Below are positions 1 through 12,000 of a stretch of 27,987 nt of DNA, one piece after another. The stretch's first letter is position 1; each line of letters opens with the position of its first letter. The notes under the pieces are model-generated. The model had not been told where the DNA came from and made no database searches. It worked only from the letters and a program-made list of their open reading frames with translations. Origin of the DNA: a virus; IMG/VR virus record IMGVR_UViG_3300026076_000025, positions 1-27,987 of that record. The stretch is one strand, 5' to 3'. Made by a program: the position numbers and the translations under genes.

Positions 1-2
1 AT

Positions 3-3000
3 GGTTTGAAAGCCACTGGTTTCAAATCAATGGTTATCGCTCAGTACACTGGTGTATCTCTACAGAAAGACGATAGAGCATTCATCAGATATGATGAGTA
101 CAGTAACACATTTAACCAAGCATCACTAGCAGACGCATTTGCTACTGTTCCATATCACACCAAAGGTGACGCATATTGGAAGGATGACTGGAGAAACTTC
201 CACGTTCGTGCTTCTGAAGACGCATTCATTCAGTGTGTTAGTATCTTTGCTGTTGGTTTTGCTGATCACTTCCTAATGGAAAGTGGTGGTGATATGAGTA
301 TCACCAACTCTAATAGTAACTTCGGTAATACATCACTACATGCTATAGGTCATAAAGGTTATGCCTATGCACAGGATAAAGGTGGATATATTACTGACAT
401 TGTTCCTCCTCAAGTGGTGGACACAACTACTGGAAATATCAAGAAGAATGCTTATTATACAATTGATATTCCAGCAACAAAAAATCTTAACACTGCATCA
501 GACCAGACTAAGATCTATCTTGGAGACGATGAAGGATACAATCCTGAGACACGTCTCGCTGCATCTATTGATGGATTCCGTATAGGTGCTAGGTCAGATG
601 AAAAGTTATATGTAAAATTAATTCCTAGAACTGCTGGAAGTAGTAATATTTTCAGTGCTACATTATCTCCAAATGGATTTAAGAAGTTTAATGCAACTGC
701 AAGTATTCTTAATCCTACTGGTATTACAATTAACAATAAGGATCTAGATGCTGCTGACCTTATTGAAGCAAACAAAGAGTTTATTGCTTACGAGGCATAC
801 GGATATATTACTAATAAGTATCCATACCTCTTAGATAGAGAAGGTATTGATATTGTTAAGTGTCGTCGTGACATTGGATACCTACTTGATGCTACTATTC
901 AGGATTTAAGACTTGGTGGTAACATCAATACTATTCAGTCTGCTGAATCATATTATGTTGGTAACAACCTATCATATATTACATCAGAACTTACTGAAAC
1001 TCTAGAGGGTTACGACTACGCTAGAGATCTTGCTATTGCATCCATACGTAACTTTACATATCTACGTACTGGATCAGAAACTGTTGCAGGAACTGCTATT
1101 GTTGACATTGGTGATACCAGTGGTGTTGTACAGGGTATGACAGTTGCTGACTATGATCCTAGTCAGTTCACAGATAACAAACTCAATTCTGGTGCTACAC
1201 GTCCTGCATCTCCAGTTATTCCAGATAACACATACGTTAAGCGTGTTGTATCATCAACAGAGATTGAACTTGGACAGAAAGCAACCTTCTCTACTAAGAA
1301 GGTAATCTCTGATCGTAATGGTGATGCTAGAAACCTATTACTTTCAAACAAATTATTCATTGCTGCTGAAGCATTTGACAGAATGGTGTTGGACTTCCCA
1401 TCCTACACTTCACCTCAAGGATATGGTCCACAGGATTGCAGAGATGACTTAGTTGATATTGTTGAAGCAATTGCTGAGAATACTGCTTATGGTGGTAACG
1501 ATGAAGTATGGGATGCTGCATATCACTATGATAGTGGTGCAGTTCAATATATTTCACAGAAGAAAGACGAGACTCTTCGTGCAATTGAATATGCCAGAGA
1601 TATGTCTGTGCAGATCATGCGTAATGAGAAGTCATTCATCTTCGGTAGTCATGGTCTAACTCAAACATATGATAATACTGTCACTTATGAACCACCTGAA
1701 GTGGTTAATGACAGAAATGGTGACGCACGTAATCTAATACTTGCTAACAAGCAATTGATTGCTGCTGAATCTGTAGAGAGAATGTTGGTTCGTTCTTCTA
1801 CTGCTGAGTATACACCAACTGATGCTGAGTATGATCCAGCAACAGGTGATTTGACTCTAGACATTGCTAGTCATGGTCTACTTGGTCCAACTGCAATTAC
1901 TGCATCTAGTGCATCATATGATCCTGAGACTGGTTGGTTGACTATTACATCTAATTCTCATGGATTAGCTGCTGGTAGTAAGGTTAAGATTGAAGATGAA
2001 TCATTGACATTGACATGTTCAATGGATAACAATGCTTCTACTCATGTATATCCTAGATCATCTGATCCTATTAGTGATAAGTGGATTGAAGTTGTTGAAG
2101 CAGATAACAATACATTCAGTGTTGATGTTGGTAAGTCTTTACTAATTGGACATGATGTAACTGCTGCTACATATGCACCTGCTACTGGTTTGTTAACTGC
2201 AACTATTCCAGGTCATGAGTTAAGTGAAGGACAGAATGTAAGAGTTGAAGATGGAGCATTCACATTTACATGTGATGAAGATAACCATGCTACACAACAT
2301 GTTTATCCACGTTCATCTGATCCAGCATATCAGAGTTCTGTTAAGATTGTAAGTAATGGATCCAAGCATACAGTTACTGGTGCTGGATATAATCCTGATA
2401 AAGGTACAATAGAATTTACTCTTGCTAATCATGGATTCTCTGATGGAGATAAGATTAGACTTGATGACGATTCATTAGTCTTTACTTGTGCAATGGATAA
2501 CAATGCTACTCAGCATTCATATCCACGTAAGAGTGATCCTATCAGTGGTAAGTGGGTTACTATTACAAATACATCCAACAATACTTTTGAAGCACACGTT
2601 GGAACTACTGGTGCAGTAACATATGATCTTACTAATGCTAACTATGATCCTGTAAGTGGTCAATTGACAGTTAGTGTTGATGGAAACCATGACATAGATG
2701 TTGGTGAGAATATTAGATTTGCTACTGATGCATTAACATTCACATGTGGTATGGACGGAAATGGTTCTAACCATACTTATCCTCGTGTAACTGACCCTGC
2801 ATATAACACTGGACTAGAAGTTATTGGTGTTGGTGGTGACTATGATATCACTAATGCTAACTACAATCCATCTACAGGTGTACTTGAGTTCACTGTTGCT
2901 AATCATGGATTGACAAATGGAGAACTTATCAAGATTGCTAAGAATTCTCTAACATTCACATGTGGTATGGATAGCAATGCTTCCGAGCATAAGTATCCAC

Positions 3001-6000
3001 GTGCAAGTGATCCTTATTCTGGTGATTGGTTATCTGTTTATGATGTAGCACAGAATTCATTTAAAGTTCAGATTGCAGATGCTGGATCTAACGTAGAGTT
3101 TACACCAACTGGTGCTACATATGACCCTGCAACTGGTGACTTAGAACTTACTGTTGGTCCTCATAACTTATCTGTTGGTGAAGGAATCGTCATGGATGAC
3201 GGTGCTATATCCTTTACTTGCACAATGGACAACAACCAAGTTGCTCAGTCATATCCACGTGCAAACTTAGATAAAGCTTCTGGAAGATCTCTTCCAATTA
3301 CCTCAGTTGATACAGGTAAGTTTACAATTAATGTAGGTTCTGCTGGTACTAATAAGAACTTAACTCCTACTGGTGCAACATATAATGAGAACAATGGTGA
3401 CATGGTTCTTACTGTTGGTCAGCATGGATTACGTGTTGGTACTGACATTACACTAAAAGATAATTCATTAACATTTACTTGTGATAAGGATGCTGGTGCT
3501 ACTCAGCATTCATATCCTAGACCTGGTACTGACCCTTATGCTGGTAAGTCAATTGCTATTACAGCAGTTGGTTCTACACAACATACAGCAACTAATGTTG
3601 CATACACACCTTCGAATGGTGTTATGGTTGTTACTGTTGCTAGTCATGGATTCTCACCAGGAGATTACATTCAGGTAGCAGATAATTCTATTACATTAAC
3701 ATGTGATCTAGATGGTAACGTAAGTCAGAAGACATATCCACGTACCAACTTTGATTCACTCAGCAACAGATGGGTAGAGATTCTATCAGCAACTACTGAT
3801 ACCTTTACTATTAATGTTGGTTCTTCTACTGACAATTCAGTACACACATTTGTTTCTGCTTCTGCTAATGGTATCTTAAAGCAAGACGGAACACTAACAA
3901 TTAATGTTGGTTTTGATGCTGATCCTGCTAACAGATATAACCACACATTTGTATCTGCTCTTACTGATGCTGTAGAATATAAGCCTCAGTCAGCACATAC
4001 ATTTGTATCTGCATTAACAAATTCAGTTAAGCATCTACCACAGTCTGCTCACACATTTAAGAGAGCAGCTCAACATGCTATCTCTAAGAGAGGTGGTGAC
4101 ATCACAGTTAATGTTGGTAAGTCTCCTATTGTAGAGTTCACACCAACTAATGCTACCTATGATCCTAACACAGGATTGATGGAATTGACTATTGGTGCTC
4201 ACAGTTTGACTGCTGGCACAAGCATTAAGATCGATGATGATGCTCTCAAGTTTACTTGTGAGATGGATGGTAATTATAGTACCAAGTCTTATCCTCGTTC
4301 AACTGATCCTGTACATGATACTTCTATTGAAATTACAGCAGCATCAGCTACAACTATTACTATTAATGTTGGTCAATCTCCAATAGTAAGTCACAATGTT
4401 GATGATGGTTCATACAACCCTGCAACAGGTGAGATGACCTTGAAGATTGGAAACCACAGTCTAACTGTTGGTGAGTCAATCAAGATTGATGATGGTGGTG
4501 TAACATTCAGTTGTACTTATGGTAATGTACCACATACCTTTATCACTGGTGCTACTAATGGTATCACTGATGATGGTAGTAATGACTGGACAGCAGCGTC
4601 TGGTACAACTTACGATCCTATCACAGGTGAACTGGTTCTTGAAGTTGGATCACACAGTTTAACTCCTGCTTCCACACATACAGTAACAGACGCAGTATAT
4701 AATGCTGCAACTGGTGCTATGGTTGTTACTATTGCTAATCATGGATTTAGTAATGGTGATAGAGTTAAATTTGCTGAAGGTTCTATATCACTTAACTGTG
4801 CTATGGACGGTAATGTTTCTACTAAGACATACCCACGTAGATCTGATCCTACATTCGGTAAGTGGTTACAAATTTCTAACGTTGCTACAGATACATTCTC
4901 AGTTAATGTTGGTTCATCTCCATTAGTACAGCATACACCTACAGGTGCTAACTATAATCCTACCACTGGTATAATGGAACTTACCATTGGTGCTCATAGT
5001 TTGACTGTTGGTACTGCTGTTAAGATTGCAGATAACTCTCTAACATTCACTTGTGCTGAAGATAATCACGCAACAACACATACCTATCCACGTACAACTG
5101 ATCCATTCTCTGACAAATCATTTGCTATTACAGATGTAACTGCTACAACAATTAGTGTTCAGGTATTGAGTACAATCCCATCTACTAATACTACAGCACA
5201 CCTATTTGTTTCTGCAACTAATAACTGTGTTACATCTGGTGGAAACTATGCACACACATTTGTATCAGCTACTGCTAGTGGTCTTAAGAAAGCAAATAAC
5301 ACAATTACATTTGCACAGGATGCATTAACATTCACTTGTGATGCTGACAACAATGCTACACAGCACACATATCCACGTGCTACTGACCCATTCCGTAATG
5401 AAACACTGGGTCTAGATTCTGTCACTGCAACAACAATGACAGTATTCGTTGGATTCTCTGTTGGTAGTCAGAGTGCTAAGTCTTATCCTAGACCTGATAC
5501 TGAAACACATACAGCTGCTGCTGGTACAACATATGATCCTACTACAGGTATATTAAGTGTAACAACTGCTGCTCATAACATTAAGAACGGTGACTATGTT
5601 AAGTTTGATACTGCTGCGTTCACCTTCACATGTATGGAGGATAACAATAATACTCAGCATACTTATCCTCGTGTAACTGATCCAGTAAGTACTAAGTGGT
5701 TGAAGGTTTCTAATGTAACTTCAACTACATTTGAAGTACAAGTATTGGATGTTATTCCTTCTACTAACGTAACTGCTCACTTGTTCGTAACTGGTAGCAC
5801 CAACGGTATTACTTCTAAGGTTGACAGATCATATGATCAGGCAATAGAAATTACTGGCGTTACTGCTGATACTATTACAGTTAATGTTGGACCTTCAAGC
5901 AAGACTACAGACGTACATACTTTCGTATCTGCACTAACAGGTGCTGTTAAGTCTGGTGGTGGTTATATTCATACCTTTAAATCTGCTGATGCAGGTGCTG

Positions 6001-9000
6001 TTAAGACAGGTGGTAACTATCTACATCAATTTGTATCTGCTACTGCTGGTGCTCTAATTTCTGGTGGTAACTATGCTCACATATTCCAGAGTGCTGTTGC
6101 CAATGGACTAACAAGATACAATGACACAGTAACCATAGATGTTGGTACATCATCTAATACTACTGCACATACATTCGTCAGTGCTATACCTAAAGCAATC
6201 ACCACTGGTGGTAACTACACACACTCATTCATATCTTCTAATCCAAATGGAATTAAGAAAGCAAATGATCGTGTAAGAATTGATTATGGTGCATTGACAT
6301 TTACCTGTGATATGGATAATCACGGTAGTCCTCATGCTTACCCACGTATTAGTGACCCTGCATATCAAGAGGATCTACCAGTTGCAGCATCATCTACTAA
6401 TCAGATAACTGTTAATATTGGTAAGACAACTCAAGGTAATCTTGATGTAAGTAACGCAGTTTATAATCCTTCTACTGGTGACATGACAGTCACAGTTGGA
6501 CCTCACAACTTAGAGAGAGGTCAGGACATTAAGATCATTGGTAACTCTATCAAGTTCTCATGTAATAAGGACAACAACGCAACAGATCATGCGTATCCTA
6601 GACCTACTGATCCTGCTGGAACTACATCACTACCAATTAAGGATGTTGGTTCTACCTATCATAGTTCAACAGATGCTTCTTATGATCCAGCAACAGGTGA
6701 ATTACTATTAGTAGTTGCTAATCATGGATTTAGTAATGGTGATAGAGTTAAGATTGCTGATGGATCTCTCACATTTACATGTGATATGGATAACAATGCT
6801 ACTGAGCATGCTTATCCAAGACTTAAGGATCCTGTTAATGGTAAGTGGTTGACAATTTCTGGTGTAACAACTGATTCATTCAAGGTTAATGTTGGTCAGG
6901 CTGGTGCATCACAATCATACACACCAACTGGTGCTGATTATCAACCTGCAACTGGTAACTTAGTCCTAACCATTCCTAATCATAATATTCCTAATGGTAA
7001 GAATATTACTATAGCACAGAACTCATTGAAGTTCCGTTGCACAATGGGTGATACTTCTGAGATTAAGACTTATCCTCGTTTAACTGATCCTATCTTCACT
7101 ACTGGGGCTACAGCACAGGCAGTTTCTGGTGATGAGTTAGTTATTCAGGTTGGTGCATCACCTCTAGTTACTCACACTCCAACAGGTGCATCTTTTGACC
7201 CTGTAACTGGTCTAATGACATTGATCATTGGTAACCATAATATCAGTGTTGGTGATTCTGTTAAACTTGCTGATGGTGCTGTAACCTTTACATGTGCTCA
7301 GGATAATAATGCTACTAACCATGCATATCCAAGAACAACAATTGATTCACATAATGTATCTGATGCTAGTTACAATCCTACTAGTGGTGTTCTTACATTA
7401 ACTGCTAATGCTCATGGTATTAAGCAGGGAGACTGGGTTAAGGTAGCAGATAATGCTCTAACCTTTACATGTGCTCAAGATAGTAATGCAACTAACCACA
7501 CATATCCACGTGCATCTGATCCTATCAGTAACAAGTGGGTTAAGGTTCTTGCTGTAACTACAGACACATTTGATATTCTAGTATTAGACTTTGCTCCATC
7601 TACTAACACTACTACACATGCATTTGTATCTGCTGTTAATGGTGGTGTTACTCAGAAGAGAGATAAGTCATATGATTCTCCTGTAAATGTTACTGCTATT
7701 GCTGCTGATTCAATCACACTTGATGTTGGTAAGTCTTCTGACACTACACAGCATCTATTTGTTTCAGGTCTTGCTGATTCTATAACCAGTGGTGGTAACT
7801 ACAGTCACACATTTATATCTGCTGATTATGGTGCTGTTACTGCTGATATTACAGAGAATAAGTTCACTCCAACAGGTGCTAACTATGACCCTGCTAGTGG
7901 AGATCTTACTCTAACAATCGGTTCACACTCTCTTGCAGTTGGTGATGGTATTACCATTGATGATAACTCATTGACATTCAAGTGTCAGATGGATGGTGAA
8001 CAGTCTGATAAATTATATCCACGACCAGCAAATAAATCTTTAACTGCTACAACTGGTACAACATACAATCCTACAACAGGTATTGTTTCTGTTACAACTA
8101 CAGTCAATCATGGACTGAAGAATGGTGACTTCATTAAGATGACTGATGGTGCATTAACATTCAGTTGTGGATTCAATGGAGCAACAGGTAGCAATGCAGA
8201 GAAATCATACCCACGTCCTAGTGATCCTGTAAGTGGTAAGTGGATTAAAGTTTCTAACGTAAGTGCAAACACATTTGAATTCCAGTGTCTTGCTGGTGTA
8301 CCTTCTACTAACACAGATGTACATTCATTTGTAAGTGGTGTTGCTAATGCAATTACACGTCAAACTGCAACTGATTGGTCTTCTTCTAGATCATTGAATA
8401 TTATCGGTAGAACTTCAAATACAATTACAGTTAATGTTGGTGGAGCTGGAGATAACCAGACATGGACTCCTAGTGCTGCTGATTACAACGCAACTACTGG
8501 TGAGATGATCCTTACCATTGGTCAGCATGGTCTTCGTGAAGGTGCAAACATTATCCTTAAAGATAATTCACTAACCTTTACATGTTCTAAAGATAATAAC
8601 ACATCTAATCATAGTTACCCACGTCCAGGAATTGATCCATTTGCAGGTGAGAAATCTATCACTATTAATGAGGTAGGTGCTACACTTCACAGCGTTGCTG
8701 GTGCTGGTTATGTTCCTGAGACAGGTGTCCTTTCATTGACTGTTAACAATCATGGATTTACTGAAGGAGATTATATCCTGATCCAAGATGGTTCACTGGT
8801 GATGACATGTGACCTTGACGGTAACACAGTTTCCAAAAATTATCCACGGGCAGGATTTGACTACCCAAGTTCAAGGTGGTTGAAGATCCAGAATGTAACA
8901 ACAAATGTATTTGATGTTAACGTAGGTATCTCTAGTGATACTAGCAATCATACATTTGTATCTGCTGTTGCTAATGGTCTTAAGAGACAGAATGGAACTA

Positions 9001-12000
9001 TCACAGTTAACATTGGTGCATCTCCTTTAACTAACTACACACCAACTAATGCTTCTTACAATGCATCTACTGGTGATATGATCCTTACCATTGGAGTTCA
9101 TGACTTACAAAATGGTGAGAAGATTAAGTTAGCATCTGATTCTATTACATTCACATGTACAAAGGATAGCAATGCAACTAACCACACATATCCTAGAGTT
9201 ACTGATCCAGCATATGATAGTGATCTAGAAATTAAGGATGCTACAACCACAACTATTACAGTTAATGTTGGTATTGGTGCTGTTGCTGATCAGTACGATC
9301 ATACATTTGTAAGTGCAACTACTAATGCTGTTATCTTTAATCAGAGATACACTCATACATTTGTAAGTGCAACTACTAACTCTGTACATTTTGAACCACA
9401 GTCACCACATACATTTGTAAGTGCTACTGCTAATTCTATCAAGCATTATCCTACTGCTGATCATACATTTGTAAGAGCAGTTGCTAATAATATTGAGAAA
9501 GAATCAGGAACATTCACAGTTAACGTTGGTGCTGCTGCTCTTGCTGATCAATATCCACATCAATTCAAGAGTGCATCTGCTGGTGCTATTCAAACTGGTG
9601 GTGCTTACTTCCATAAGTTTGTTAGTGCAGTAACTAATTCAATACACAAGGTATTCACAGTTGCTGGTAACCAACAGTATCATAATCAAGATTGTATTGA
9701 TGATGTTGTTGATCTACTAGAAGCAGTTGGTGATAACATTGCCTATGGTGGTAATGATAAGACATGGGATGCTGCTTATTCATATAAGACTGGTGCTCAT
9801 GTTGCTGGTGAGGAAGAAGAAACCAATTATGTATTTGAGCAAGCACGTGAGATGGCTGCTCAAGCACTTAGAAACCAGAAGATACTTGTTACTGGACATC
9901 ATGGTCTTGCACAGGTATTTGATAAGAGTATCACATTCAATGAAGTTAACCCTGCACCATCAAATAAATTTGCTGATGCACGTAACTTAGTTGTTGCTAA
10001 CAAACTACTCATTGCTGATGAAGCATATGCAAGAATGTTGGTTGATCATCCTGGATTTGTACCTCCAACAGGTAACCCACAGGATTGTAAGGATGACATC
10101 GTAGACTTCGTTGAAGAAGTTTCATACAACCTAGCATATGGTGGTAACGATAGAGTTTGGGAGATGACCGATCTCTATGTACAGGGTATGGTTGAAGAAG
10201 TTGCTGGAGAAGAAGCACAAACTATCCAAGCACTTAACCATGCACGTGATTTGATGATTCAAATCGGTAGGAATGAAAACATTGTAACTCTTGGTTCTCA
10301 TGGTAGAACACAGGTTAGAGATACTTCTATCACTCAAGATGTTGCTCCTCATGTAAGCAATAGACATGCTGATGCTAAAGATTTAATCTTGGCTAACGTT
10401 GCCTTTGCAGCAGAGATAGCACTAGGTAGAATGATTGATCAGTTCCCTTCATACACATGGGGTGCTGGTTATAGTTCTGCTGATTGTTTAGATGATCTTA
10501 AAGATGTAGTTCAGGTTGTTGCACACAACACAGGTTATGGTGGCAACCATAGAGTATATGATGCTGCTAACCTTTATGTTGCTGGTGCTCATGCTGCTGG
10601 ATCTGAAAGTGAAACTATCTTTGCATTCAATGCAGTACGTGACATCATCAAAGAGATTGCTACTAACGTAGATGTTACTGTTGGTGGTCACTCATCATTG
10701 AGTCAGGTTAAAGATACTTCTATCACTAATGGTGTTGCTAATGGAGATTGCAACGTTGTACTCAGTACTATTGATACTTTAGTTGCTATCCTAACATCTA
10801 CAATTACTACTCCATCATCACTCAAAGGTGTAACACGTACAGATTCTAATGGTCCTTGTGAGGACATGAGATCTGCTGTTGGTGTTCTTACTAAGATTGT
10901 AACTGATGCTATTGATGATCCTAGTACACTGTCTGGTAAGAAGCATTCAGTAACTGGATCAACTTATGATCCTACCTCTGGTGCATTAACACTTGAGATT
11001 GGTTCACATAGTTATACAAATGGAACCAGTGTACACATCGTTGATAACTCTCTAACATATACATGTGCTAGAGATAACAACGCAACAAATCATACTTATC
11101 CACGTCCAACCGATCCAGTTTCTACAAATGATCCTACCATTACTGGCACTACTGCTACCTCAATCACGGTTAATGTTGGTGTATCATCTGATATCTCAGC
11201 TCATACCTTCGTCAGTGCATCCGAAAAAATAGTAGTTGGTGGAGTTACAAGAACTCCTTCAGTCGGATCATGTGAGGATGTAAGATCAACACTTAATTCA
11301 CTATTCAAGATTGTTATTGATACAGTTGAAACACCAACATCTCTTGATAGTGTAACAAGAACCATTTCTAATGGTGCTTGTCAGACTGTTGCATCTACAA
11401 TCACAACACTATACCAGATAATCACTGGAACTATCAACTCTGCTAGTTACCTTGATTCTATCGAAAGGAACCCTGTTCCTCTTGGTCTAGAGTTTGGTCC
11501 TTCTATCAATGCTAACGCAACCAGTACTAACTCTTACTTGTACTTCCAGTTCGTTGATGGAGTATACACAACTCTTACTAGAACAGTTGATGATAGTATC
11601 ACACAGAATACAACGTATCCTCAGTGTGTTGATCAAGCAAATGCTATACGTCAGTACTTCTCTAACATTAGCACAATTATCCAGACTGGATTAGGAACTG
11701 TTCCACGTAGTGAACCGTCACAACTATCTACTGCGTTGTCATCTAGAGCAACAGTATTTACTTTGACTCAAGGTATTGGATCTAATCCACATGACCTTGA
11801 AACAGGTACACCAATTAGATTGGTTCCACGTCCACGTTATGATCAGGCAACCAGTTCTTATGTTGATGTTGATAAGCGTTTCGTTAGACTTCCTAATGGA
11901 TTCTCTACCAACCAGAAATACTATGTAATTGCTCCTGCAAGGAACACCAAGCCAGAGAATTATGGAACCTCCACTACATTCAATGGTACTGATCAAACTA

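Larger units (their letters stand above)
1794..9650 (+). repeat. YPR/HTFVSA protein-coding repeat array (about 2,619 codons)
   Basis: Diverged in-frame repeats, about 25 of the 26 YPR motifs in the gene. The unit consensus is roughly YDPxTGxLxLTI, then HGLxxGDxI, then SLTFTCxMDNNATxHxYPRxTDP, ending in a KWLxI...FxVNVG segment. The first YPR motifs fall at 2049, 2304, 2520, 2778 and 2994, giving alternating steps of 85, 72, 86 and 72 codons, so the early array is built from two unit types in a super-repeat of about 157 residues. Shorter 18-residue HTFVSA units are interspersed. The predicted character is beta-rich, Thr/Asn/Gly-rich and low in Lys. A fibrous or surface-display role is inferred; no enzyme family is recognised. 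Confidence 0.9.

Noticed and set aside
6-8. TTG at 6 as the start codon of the giant gene
   Set aside because: The preceding codon (GGT at 3-5) is in frame with no stop between it and the window edge, and no ribosome-binding sequence is visible, so the gene most likely continues upstream.
1794-9650. Regular repeats as a CRISPR array or non-coding satellite
   Set aside because: The repeats are diverged at DNA level but conserved as protein in one open frame, with periods that are multiples of three, so they are coding repeats.
1794-9650. The repeat array as an assembly error
   Set aside because: The frame stays open through 2,619 codons, units are diverged from one another, and the flanking module halves fit together; a collapsed or expanded assembly would more likely give identical units. 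Long reads would still be needed to confirm copy number.
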